Shown here in pieces: positions 1-5,699 of a stretch of DNA of 7,140 bases; position 1 is the stretch's first letter; each line of letters starts with the position of its first letter. The stretch is from Oscillospiraceae bacterium (GTDB taxonomy: Bacteria; Bacillota; Clostridia; Oscillospirales; Ruminococcaceae): positions 14,608-21,747 of the forward strand of contig JAHZBJ010000018.1 in assembly GCA_019423445.1 (NCBI GenBank), in the 5' to 3' direction. Made by a program: the position numbers and the translations under genes. The notes under the pieces are model-generated. The model did not search any database and was not told the DNA's origin. It was given only the letters and a program-made list of their open reading frames with translations.

Positions 1-86
1 CCACCAACCTCCCCCTGCTTCTGGCGGCGGCCCTCCTCTGCTGGACCACCTGGAGCCCCCTTCTGGAGGAGGTGCTCTTCCCATGA
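1..86 (+). CDS. C-terminal end of an unidentified hydrophobic protein (partial)
   Basis: An open frame enters from the left edge (first full codon at 3) and ends at TGA 84-86. The 27 visible residues are mostly Leu, Ala, Trp and Thr and end in LLEEVLFP, which looks like the last membrane segment of an integral membrane protein followed by a short tail. Its stop overlaps the tadA start as ATGA (83-86), which implies co-transcription and translational coupling. Too little is present to name a family. That it is coding rests on the open frame, the hydrophobic composition and the coupled junction. Confidence 0.55.
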   Translation, partial: TNLPLLLAAALLCWTTWSPLLEEVLFP

Positions 87-553
87 CCGACGCCAGACGC
101 CGGGAACACGAGGGCTGGATGTCCCTGGCCCTGGAGGAAGCCCGGGAAGCCGCCCGCCAAGGAGAAGTGCCGGTGGGGGCGGTGGTGGTCCGGGATGGCC
201 GGGTCATTGCCCGAGGCCGCAACACCCGGGAAGAAAAGGGCTCCCCCCTGGGCCACGCCGAGATGGAGGCCATTTCCGCAGCTGCCCAGGCTCTGGGGGA
301 CTGGCGGCTGGACGGCTGCACCCTTTACGTCACCCTGGAACCCTGCCCCATGTGCGCCGGGGCCTGCCTTACCTCCCGGCTGGAAGCGGTGGTCTACGGG
401 GCCGCCGACCCGGCGGCGGGCTGCCTGGGCTCCCGGATGAACCTTTTTGCCATGGACCTGGATTCGGTGGGGCCGTCCCCCCGGATCACGGCGGGAATCC
501 TTTCGGAGGAGTGCTCCCGCCTCCTTTCGGAATTCTTCCGGCAGCGGCGCTGA
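83..553 (+). CDS. tadA: tRNA-specific adenosine deaminase TadA
   Basis: The product (156 aa) should be the cytosolic zinc enzyme that deaminates adenosine 34 to inosine in the anticodon of tRNA-Arg(ACG), allowing wobble decoding of CGN codons. The cytidine/deoxycytidylate deaminase signature is complete. GEVPVGAVVV is near residues 27-36. H58-A-E60 supplies a zinc ligand and the proton-shuttling glutamate. P87-C88-P-M-C91 supplies the other two zinc ligands. GAADPAAG (106-113) matches the usual GA.D.KAG segment. Length is typical. The ATG at 83 is favoured by GGAGGAGG at 65-72 and by the ATGA overlap with the upstream gene; Met13 is a less likely start. Transcription probably begins upstream of the window and ends at the hairpin just after the stop. 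A general cytidine deaminase is an alternative, but length and motifs fit TadA better. Confidence 0.96.
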   Translation: MTDARRREHEGWMSLALEEAREAARQGEVPVGAVVVRDGRVIARGRNTREEKGSPLGHAEMEAISAAAQALGDWRLDGCTLYVTLEPCPMCAGACLTSRLEAVVYGAADPAAGCLGSRMNLFAMDLDSVGPSPRITAGILSEECSRLLSEFFRQRR

Positions 554-568
554 CCCTCTTCAAAACAG

Positions 569-603
569 AAAACGGCCCCGGTGAAAAACCGGGGCCGTTT
601 TTT
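569..603 (+). terminator. Intrinsic terminator of the tadA operon
   Basis: Sixteen bases after the tadA stop lies a stem of about 14 bp. The arms are 569-582 and 588-601, with core ACGGCCCCGG/CCGGGGCCGT and a GAAAA loop. The 3' arm runs straight into six T residues (598-603). A GC-rich stem plus U-tract is the standard rho-independent form. The A-tract on the left arm could give some termination in the other direction too. Confidence 0.95.
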
Positions 604-663
604 CTTGGGCAGAAGACGCACCGCCAAAACGGGCAAAAGCAGCTGCCCATGAAGCTTTGCAAT

Positions 664-712
664 GGGGAATTCCCTGTTTTCGCTATTTTCGCGCAAAAAA
701 TTCCCCCTGTTT
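664..712 (+). repeat. Short direct and inverted repeats upstream of the ECF promoter
   Basis: AATTCCCTGTTT (668-679) recurs as AATTCCCCCTGTTT (699-712) with two extra C residues; the second copy touches the -35 element of the sigma gene promoter. In addition GGGGAATT (664-671) is the inverse of AATTCCCC (699-706), and TTTTCGC occurs twice (677-683, 686-692). The spacing could suit a regulator or an RNA hairpin. No known operator is recognised and chance is not excluded in so short a stretch. Confidence 0.35.
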
Positions 713-738
713 GAAACCGTTTCTCCTCCGGGAGCGTA
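712..738 (+). promoter_or_regulatory. Candidate ECF-type promoter for the first sigma/anti-sigma unit
   Basis: TGAAAC at 712-717 and CGTA at 735-738, separated by 17 nt, resemble promoters used by Firmicute ECF sigma factors such as SigW, SigX and SigM (TGAAAC, 16-17 nt, CGTA/CGTC). The start of transcription would fall near 745, giving a leader of about 30 nt. The leader contains the palindrome ACACATGTGT (749-758) and the ribosome site of the sigma gene. No good TTGACA/TATAAT pair is seen in the same stretch. The position directly before an ECF gene suggests autoregulation. Confidence 0.6.
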
Positions 739-773
739 TCGATAGATGACACATGTGTGGGAGGAGATGCTCC

Positions 774-1340
774 ATGAAGGATCGCGACGCCATCCTGGCC
801 CTGGGCCAAGGGGATCAAAAGGCCCTGGAACAGGTGATGGCACAATATACCGGTTATGTCACCGCCATCCTCTGCAACCTCTCCAGAGGGGCCCTGGCGG
901 TGGAGGACATTGAGGAGCTGGCGGCGGACGTCTTCTGGAAGCTGTGGAACAGCGCCGGAAGCCTGGACCCCCAGCGCCCCCTGAAGCCCTGGCTTGCCCA
1001 GGTGACCCGGAACACCCTCTTCAGCCGCCTGCGGCGGCTGGAAAAGCCCCGGGTGCCCCTGGAGGAGGACCTGCTTCTCTTTTCCGACTCTCCCCAGCCC
1101 CAGCAGCTGGCGGAGAACCGGGAACAGGCGGCCATCGTCCGGGAGACAGTGGAGGGGCTGGAGGAACCGGACCGGGAACTTTTCATCCGGTACTACTACT
1201 TCGGGGAGAAGCTGGCGGCAGCCGCCGCCAGGCTGGGGCTCCCCACAGGGACGGCCAAGACACGGCTTCGAAGGTGCCGCCTGCGGCTTCAAAAGATTTT
1301 TCAGGAAAGGGGCTATGGCTGTGAAGAAGATCTGGATTGA
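774..1340 (+). CDS. ECF-subfamily RNA polymerase sigma factor
   Basis: A 188-aa sigma-70 family factor with only regions 2 and 4, as in extracytoplasmic-function sigma factors. Region 2 spans about residues 18-90 and includes AVEDIEELAADVFWKLW (core binding, -10 recognition) and LKPWLAQVTRNTLFSRLRR. After an acidic linker (96-118), region 4 spans about 120-178 with an LEEPDRELFIRYYYFG helix and a helix-turn-helix ending in GTAKTRLRRCRLRL that should read the -35 element. An in-frame ATG at 753 exists, but the ATG at 774 has GGGAGGAG (759-766) seven bases upstream, and the sequence between 753 and 774 is the ribosome site itself, so 774 is chosen. The gene overlaps the downstream anti-sigma gene by 26 nt, the usual sign of a sigma/anti-sigma pair. 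The stimulus cannot be read from the sequence. Confidence 0.94.
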   Translation: MKDRDAILALGQGDQKALEQVMAQYTGYVTAILCNLSRGALAVEDIEELAADVFWKLWNSAGSLDPQRPLKPWLAQVTRNTLFSRLRRLEKPRVPLEEDLLLFSDSPQPQQLAENREQAAIVRETVEGLEEPDRELFIRYYYFGEKLAAAAARLGLPTGTAKTRLRRCRLRLQKIFQERGYGCEEDLD

Positions 1341-2382
1341 CCAGCTGTGCCGGGACCTGGACGGCCTTGCCGGCGGATTGGAACCGGAAAACACCAGCGG
1401 CCTGACCCCCAGCCCGGACCGGATCCGGGCCCGGGTGCTGGAAAGGATCGCCCGGCAGGAGACGGCCCAGACAGGCGGGGAGAAAACCCTTCCCCCGCCG
1501 GGAAAGGAGAAACCCATGAAAAAACACACTTTCCGCATCATCCTTGCGGCAGCGGTGGTCTGCCTGTTCAGTGTAACCGCCCTGGCCCTGGGGGGCGCCG
1601 ACCTCTTCCGGGCCGTCTTTGGGGAAGGGGCCGGGAGCCTTCAGGAACAGATCGAAACCCCCTCGGCGTCGGCGGAAGACCAGGCCCACCGGCTTTCGGT
1701 GCTGGCCAGCCTCTCCGACGGCTACAAAACCAACCTGATCCTCTCCCTGGAGAGCCTGGCAGGGGACGGCAGCCAGAAGGAAGCCCAGGACCGGCTGGGG
1801 GCCATGGTGGAAACCCAGGCGGCCAGCATCACCTGCACCCCCCTGGAGGAATTTGACCGGGGCCGGATCAGCTGCTACCGTCTGGAGGTTTCCACCCTGG
1901 AGAACCACCAGGGAAAGACCATCACCGTGACTCTGGATGGGGATACCCCCCTGCTTCTGGAGGTGACGCCGGAGAAGCGCCTGGCCTCCCTGACGGTGGA
2001 GATCCCGGCGGAGGCCTTCCCAGGGGAGAACTACCGCCCGGAGGAGGTCCAGCTCTCCCCCCTGGGGGTGCTGGTCATCGGCACCGAGGCGGAGATCTCG
2101 GGGCCCATCCCCAATGTGGAGATCCTGGCGGTGATGGAGGACGGCAGCAAAGAGGAGATCATGCCTCTGTGGGCTTTTGACGGCGCCGCGGACGCCTCTT
2201 TGGGGGGCGGAGGCGCCGCCACCGCCGGCCCGGGGGAGGAGGAGCCCCTGGTGGTCCATACCACCGGCGCCCGGAACCTGGACGGCAAGACGGTGACCAC
2301 CGCCAACTTCACCAGGGTCCTGTCCCTGGACCAGGTGGCGGCCCTGGAGATCTCCGGGCAGCGGTTCCCCGTCTCCCGGTGA
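1315..2382 (+). CDS. Single-pass membrane anti-sigma factor paired with the upstream ECF sigma
   Basis: The 355-aa product has the layout of a transmembrane anti-sigma factor. A cytoplasmic region (1-72) contains TPSPDRIRARVLERIARQ (31-48), similar in style to sigma-binding helices of anti-sigma proteins. One membrane helix follows (about 73-93, FRIILAAAVVCLFSVTALAL), then an outside domain of about 260 residues. That domain begins with SVLASLSDGYKTNLILSLE, which resembles the extracellular part of DUF4179-type anti-sigma proteins (recognition by memory, so tentative), and ends with an Ala/Gly/Glu-rich stretch and a small beta-rich tail. It should hold the sigma factor at the membrane until a signal outside triggers release. 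The start at 1315 has AGGAAAGGGG just upstream and lies inside the sigma gene. Met68 is a second plausible start, described separately. No enzymatic motif is seen. Confidence 0.82.
   Translation: MAVKKIWIDQLCRDLDGLAGGLEPENTSGLTPSPDRIRARVLERIARQETAQTGGEKTLPPPGKEKPMKKHTFRIILAAAVVCLFSVTALALGGADLFRAVFGEGAGSLQEQIETPSASAEDQAHRLSVLASLSDGYKTNLILSLESLAGDGSQKEAQDRLGAMVETQAASITCTPLEEFDRGRISCYRLEVSTLENHQGKTITVTLDGDTPLLLEVTPEKRLASLTVEIPAEAFPGENYRPEEVQLSPLGVLVIGTEAEISGPIPNVEILAVMEDGSKEEIMPLWAFDGAADASLGGGGAATAGPGEEEPLVVHTTGARNLDGKTVTTANFTRVLSLDQVAALEISGQRFPVSR
1504..1518 (+). promoter_or_regulatory. Internal ribosome site and in-frame start within the anti-sigma gene
   Basis: AAGGAG (1504-1509) sits six bases before ATG 1516, in frame with the longer reading. 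The next residues, MKKHTFRIILAAAVVC, look like a fresh signal-peptide or signal-anchor start (positive residues then a hydrophobic run). Initiation here would give a 288-aa form lacking the first 67 residues, which hold the presumed sigma-binding helices. The site is at least as good as the one at 1315. Whether it is used is not shown by sequence alone. Confidence 0.5.
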
Positions 2383-2454
2383 GGCGCCGGGGGAGCATGG
2401 GGATTCCCCGCCCCAGCTGCAGTTTCACAGCCGGAGGAATCCCCTCCAAGGGCG

Positions 2455-2497
2455 AGCAAGCGGCGCCGGAGGATTGGTTCCTCCGGCGCCGCTTGCT
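2455..2497. terminator. Perfect 19-bp inverted repeat between convergent operons, probable bidirectional terminator
   Basis: The arms 2455-2473 and 2479-2497 are exact inverse complements around a TTGGT loop. The hairpin lies 72 nt after the anti-sigma stop and 20 nt after the dctM stop on the other strand, where a shared terminator is expected. Neither side has a T-run (ACAGGG on the plus side, CGCCC on the minus side), so it departs from the standard intrinsic form. It may instead protect transcript ends or depend on a factor. A weaker 9-bp inverted repeat (2399-2407 with 2436-2444) lies beside it. Confidence 0.6.
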
Positions 2498-2517
2498 ACA
2501 GGGAGAGGGACTATCTG

Positions 2518-3795
2518 TTATCCCTTTGCCACCGCGGGCAGCCAAAGGGTCATCCCCGGGATATAGGTAGTGAGCATCAATATGATGATGCCCAGGCCCA
2601 GCATGGGCAGGAGGGCTTTTAGGGTGCGCTCCAGGCGCTCCTCGGCGATCATGTTGCCGATCATGAGGCAGCCGCCCACGGGAGGCGTCACCAGCCCCAG
2701 GCAGAGGTTCATGGCCATAACCACCCCGAACTGGATGGGGGACATGCCGATCCGCTCCACCAGGGGCATCAAAAGGGGAGTCAGCATGACAATGGCCGCG
2801 TTCCCTTCCATAAGCATCCCCACAATAAACAGCAGAATGTTGATAAGGAGGATGATAACCGCAGGATTGGAGGTGATGCTCTCAAAGAAATCCAGGATCA
2901 GGGTGGGAAGGCCGGAGGTGACGATGATCCAGCTGGAGGCCTTGGAGACCCCCATGACAAACAGCAGGCTGGAGGTGGTCACCGCGCTTTTCCCAAAGAT
3001 GGAAAGAACGTTTTTCAGCTTCAGATCCTTATAGATCAGCAGGGAGACCAGAAAGGCGTACAGCACCGAGACGGCGGCCGCTTCGGTGGCGGTAAAGATC
3101 CCCAGGAAGATGCCGCCCAGAATCAGCACCGGCATAAACAGCGCCCAGACGCTGTCCAGGGCGGTGCGGGCGGCCTGCTTCAGCGGGACCTTTTCCCTGG
3201 CGGGGAAGTTGTGCTTTTTGGCGTAAAGCAGGACATACACCGCCAGCACCAGAGCCAGGGAAACCCCCGGGATCACCGCCGCCATAAACAGATCCGCCAC
3301 AGAGCTTTCGGTGGCGCTGCCGTAGACGATGAGGAAGATGCTGGGTGGGATCAGCGGGCCCATGGTGGCGGAAATCGCTGCCAGGGCTCCGGCGAAATCA
3401 CCGGGATACCCCTCGTCCTTCATGCCGGGGATGGTGATGCCGCCGATGGCCGAGGCTGTGGCCACGCCGGAGCCGGAGATGGCCGAGAACAGAGCCGAAG
3501 CCGCCACCGTCACCACCCCCAGGCTTCCCTTTACCGAACCGAACAGGGCGTTGGCGGTATCCAGTATCTTCTGGGTGATGCTTCCCCCCATCAGGTTGCC
3601 GGCCAGGATGAAAAAGGGGATGGCCAAAAGGGGGACGGAATCCATGGCGGAAAACATCCGCTGGGCCACCACCACGGTGGGGAAGTCCGCCACCACCAGG
3701 GCCCACAGGGTGGAAACCCCCAGGGCAAAGCCGATGGGCACCCCCAGGATACTAAAGACCAGAAGGCCAAGGACCACAATCAAACCGGGATTCAT
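2518..3795 (-). CDS. dctM: TRAP transporter large permease subunit DctM
   Basis: The 425-aa, very hydrophobic product matches the large subunit of tripartite ATP-independent periplasmic (TRAP) transporters, which moves the substrate inward using an ion (commonly sodium) gradient. Length is typical, with roughly 11-12 membrane segments. Family hallmarks are in order: SAISGSGVATASAIG (104-118), MGPLIPPSIFLIVYG (145-159), GIFTATEAAAVSVLYAF (232-248), and NLCLGLVTPPVGGCLMIGN (363-381). The start at 3795 overlaps the dctQ stop as ATGA and has AGGTGA a few bases upstream, which points to coupled translation. It is the last gene of dctPQM. The frame is intact with no missing segment. The transported compound cannot be read from this subunit. 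Confidence 0.97.
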   Translation of the reverse strand: MNPGLIVVLGLLVFSILGVPIGFALGVSTLWALVVADFPTVVVAQRMFSAMDSVPLLAIPFFILAGNLMGGSITQKILDTANALFGSVKGSLGVVTVAASALFSAISGSGVATASAIGGITIPGMKDEGYPGDFAGALAAISATMGPLIPPSIFLIVYGSATESSVADLFMAAVIPGVSLALVLAVYVLLYAKKHNFPAREKVPLKQAARTALDSVWALFMPVLILGGIFLGIFTATEAAAVSVLYAFLVSLLIYKDLKLKNVLSIFGKSAVTTSSLLFVMGVSKASSWIIVTSGLPTLILDFFESITSNPAVIILLINILLFIVGMLMEGNAAIVMLTPLLMPLVERIGMSPIQFGVVMAMNLCLGLVTPPVGGCLMIGNMIAEERLERTLKALLPMLGLGIIILMLTTYIPGMTLWLPAVAKG

Positions 3796-4361
3796 GCTTC
3801 ACCTGCTTTCTGTACCGCACATTTCTTTACCCGGGAGTGCTGTTCCAGGGTCTTTAAAAACAGCTCTATCCCGAAAAGCGCCATAAACGCTCCTCCAAAC
3901 GGCACCGACAGGTAGGGGATCCACATGGGCACATGGGCTCCCAGGGAGTACTGATTCACCACCTGAAGGACCATGGGGACGCTGATGGGCACCACCGCCG
4001 CGGCAAAGGCGATGCTGATCAGGACGATCACCGCCTGCCAGATGTAGCGGATCCCCTCCGGGAGCTTGGTCAGAAGGAAGTCCACCTTCAAATGGCTGTT
4101 GTGCCGCATACAGATGGGAGAGCCCACAAAACAGACCCAGGCGAACATGAACTTTACCACTTCCTCGGCCCAGACGTTGGGGTGGTGGAAGACATACCGC
4201 AGGATCACCTGGTATACCATAATGGCCGTCATGGCCGCCAGCAGAAGGCCCAGGATGATGAGGAATACTTTTTCCACCGCGTCGAGAAAGCGCGAATAAG
4301 CTTTGAGCAAGGGAGCCGCCTCCTTTTCTGCGCCGTCAGGCATACTTCTGAATGGTGTCAT
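3792..4361 (-). CDS. dctQ: TRAP transporter small membrane subunit DctQ
   Basis: The small four-helix subunit pairs with DctM in the membrane. With the chosen start it has 189 aa, a normal size. Predicted helices lie near residues 32-53, 66-84, 104-130 and 147-170. Family features are the RYVFHHPNVWAEEVVKFMFAW segment (split here at 55-66 and 67-75) and the RHNSHLKVDFL stretch (86-96). The frame stays open up to 4436, but that extra part is antisense-like to dctP coding and has no membrane or family features. ATG 4361 has GGAG four bases upstream; ATG 4343 (183 aa) lacks a ribosome site but overlaps the dctP stop as ATGCCTGA. Either start makes the gene overlap dctP. Start certainty is moderate, identity is high. 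Confidence 0.93.
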   Translation of the reverse strand: MTPFRSMPDGAEKEAAPLLKAYSRFLDAVEKVFLIILGLLLAAMTAIMVYQVILRYVFHHPNVWAEEVVKFMFAWVCFVGSPICMRHNSHLKVDFLLTKLPEGIRYIWQAVIVLISIAFAAAVVPISVPMVLQVVNQYSLGAHVPMWIPYLSVPFGGAFMALFGIELFLKTLEQHSRVKKCAVQKAGEA

Positions 4362-5367
4362 AGATCTCCTGGAGCTCGGGATAATCCAGGATGAAGTCCT
4401 CCACCAGGGGATAGAAGGTGGACAGATCGGGCTCAATGATCTCTACGCCCTTCTCCTTGAACTTTTCAAAGATCTCCTCCTCCTGTTCCCGGTACACGCT
4501 GTTGCGCCAGGCGGCGGCTTCGTCCGCGGATTCCTCCAGAATCTGCTGGATATCCTCGGGGAGGCTCTCAAAATATTTCTGGTCGAAGATGAACACGTCG
4601 GAACCCATGGTGTGGTAGGTCTTGATGAGGTACGGGCACACGTCGTAGAAGGCATAGCTGTAGCACTCCAGGGCGGGATTCTCCTGGGCGGCTACGGTGC
4701 CCTGCTGCAGGGCGGTAAAGGTCTCGGTAAGGGCAAGGGGCATGGGGGAAGCCCCCAGGTCCTGCCAGAGCTTGATGCTGGCGGAGTTGTTGGGGACGCG
4801 GATCTTGAGTCCCGCCAGCTCGTCGGCGGTGGTGAAGGGAACGGTGGAGGTAACTACACGCCCGCCCCGGCGCTGGGGTCCCAAAAGCTTCATTCCCATT
4901 TCATTGCCCAGGTCCTCCAGAATCTTTTCGGCGTCCTCGGAAGCCCAGAAACGCTCGCAGTGGTCGTAATCCTTCATGGCGTAGGGGATGGCCTCAAAGG
5001 AGGCCTTGGGAGAGAATTTCTCCAGGGAGCCGATTCCCTCAATGACAATCTGCACCACCCCCAGGGACAGGCCCTCAGAGGTTTCGCTCCAGTCCCCCAG
5101 GGTCCCGCCGGAGTACACCTGGATATCGATGCGCCCGCCGGATTTCTCCCGGGCCAGGTCGGCAAACATAATGCTCACTTCGTCCTTGATGCTCCCCACG
5201 GCGTTGGCGTTGGCCAGCTTCATGGTGTACACCTCTCCGGCGGGGGCGGAAGCGGAGGCTCCTTCCTCCTCACCTCCGGCGGAAGCCTGGGAAGCCCCAG
5301 ACGTACCGCAGGCAGCCAAGGAGATACACAGCAAAAGAGCAAGACATTTCAGCAGATTCTTTTTCAT
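4336..5367 (-). CDS. dctP: TRAP transporter substrate-binding lipoprotein DctP
   Basis: The 343-aa product is a DctP-family solute receptor that should be anchored outside the membrane and hand substrate to DctQM. The signal peptide MKKNLLKCLALLLCISLAAC ends in a lipobox (L17-A-A-C20), so Cys20 should be lipidated, as expected in a Gram-positive. A Gly/Ser/Ala/Glu-rich linker (21-44) follows. In the binding domain R170 (RRGGR), R190 (LAGLKIRVPNN) and N230 (AAQENP) keep the 20- and 40-residue spacing of SiaP R127, R147 and N187, whose arginines bind a substrate carboxylate. An organic acid is therefore the likely ligand; C4-dicarboxylate versus sugar acid or other is open. The start at 5367 is chosen over the in-frame ATG at 5415 because it opens the signal peptide and has AAGGAG upstream. 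A sigma-54 promoter lies about 70 nt upstream. Confidence 0.96.
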   Translation of the reverse strand: MKKNLLKCLALLLCISLAACGTSGASQASAGGEEEGASASAPAGEVYTMKLANANAVGSIKDEVSIMFADLAREKSGGRIDIQVYSGGTLGDWSETSEGLSLGVVQIVIEGIGSLEKFSPKASFEAIPYAMKDYDHCERFWASEDAEKILEDLGNEMGMKLLGPQRRGGRVVTSTVPFTTADELAGLKIRVPNNSASIKLWQDLGASPMPLALTETFTALQQGTVAAQENPALECYSYAFYDVCPYLIKTYHTMGSDVFIFDQKYFESLPEDIQQILEESADEAAAWRNSVYREQEEEIFEKFKEKGVEIIEPDLSTFYPLVEDFILDYPELQEIYDTIQKYA

Positions 5368-5435
5368 TCCTTCTTCTCTCCTTTTTTGAAAACATTGGCG
5401 CATGGCCTGGGCCACGCTCTTCGCAATTTTTGAAA

Positions 5436-5452
5436 AGCAAGAATCGTGCCAA
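5436..5452 (-). promoter_or_regulatory. Sigma-54 (-24/-12) promoter of dctPQM
   Basis: Read on the minus strand from 5452, TTGGCACGATTCTTGCT fits the sigma-54 consensus YTGGCACGRNNNTTGCW at every fixed position, with the GG (5450-5449) and GC (5438-5437) ten bases apart. Transcription would start near 5425, giving a leader of about 58 nt before the dctP ATG. The leader includes a small hairpin, TGGCC/GGCCA (5403-5414). Sigma-54 control of TRAP dicarboxylate uptake through the DctB/DctD type of two-component system is known in proteobacteria. Here RpoN and its activator would be encoded elsewhere. Confidence 0.85.
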
Positions 5453-5461
5453 AGGCCGCCT

Positions 5462-5557
5462 AGGGGGTTTCCCCCTTGTTTTCAGGGGATGTTTTCCGGC
5501 TTTTGGGGAAATGCCGTGTATTTTGCGAGATCAGGGTGTGGCTTTTTGCGGCATTTT
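5462..5557. promoter_or_regulatory. Possible enhancer-binding region upstream of the sigma-54 promoter
   Basis: Between the sigma-54 promoter and the upstream terminator are several symmetric or repeated elements. AGGGGG-TTT-CCCCCT (5462-5476) is a perfect inverted repeat. AAATGCCG (5509-5516) is the inverse of CGGCATTT (5549-5556). TTTTGCG occurs at 5521-5527 and 5544-5550, 23 bases apart. They lie about 40-130 bases upstream of the expected transcription start, partly in the range where enhancer-binding activators of RpoN bind. No specific activator site is recognised. Apart from these elements, the promoter and the terminator, the gene-free stretch 5368-5699 shows nothing else. Confidence 0.35.
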
Positions 5558-5563
5558 GGCGGT

Positions 5564-5610
5564 AAAACAACAGGACAGCCCCCGATGTTTCCATCGGGGG
5601 CTGTCCTGTT
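5564..5610 (-). terminator. Intrinsic terminator of the second sigma/anti-sigma operon
   Basis: A 19-bp perfect stem (arms 5569-5587 and 5592-5610, core ACAGGACAGCCCCCGATG and its complement) closes on a 4-base loop. On the minus strand the stem is followed by TTGTTTTA, a usable U-tract. On the plus strand only TTTGTTCCC follows. The hairpin lies 90 nt past the stop of the RsgI-like gene and upstream of the dctP promoter. It should end that transcript and keep it out of dctPQM. Confidence 0.85.
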
Positions 5611-5699
5611 TGTTCCCGAGCCGGGGTGCTTCCCCAACACCCAGCCCAAGCAATATGCTCAGGAAGCGGGACACTGTGTTCTGATGGGCACGGCGCTTC

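Noticed and set aside
753..773. Upstream ATG that would add seven residues to the first sigma factor
   Set aside because: The added codons are the ribosome-binding site of the ATG at 774, and no ribosome site precedes 753.
554..773. Small SRP RNA or tRNA after tadA, as in some Firmicutes
   Set aside because: No SRP Alu or helix-8 motif and no tRNA cloverleaf is visible; the stretch holds the terminator, short repeats and a promoter.
1183..2259. Long minus-strand frame opposite the first anti-sigma gene
   Set aside because: Low-complexity Gly/Arg/Gln-rich antisense product without start signals; the plus-strand gene is supported by its ribosome site and membrane topology.
4362..4436. Longer N-terminus for dctQ reaching to 4436
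   Set aside because: The extra 25 residues lie wholly inside dctP coding sequence, show no DctQ features and lack a ribosome site.
5368..5415. Upstream in-frame start for dctP
   Set aside because: The 16 extra residues would bury the lipoprotein signal peptide; the ATG at 5367 begins it directly and has its own ribosome site.
4303..5433. Long plus-strand frame opposite dctP
   Set aside because: It is a GC-rich antisense shadow of dctP, with Gly/Leu/His-biased composition and no recognisable domain.
5569..5613. Plus-strand terminator at the 19-bp hairpin
   Set aside because: No gene ends upstream on the plus strand and the following TTTGTTCCC is a poor U-tract; the minus-strand reading is better supported.
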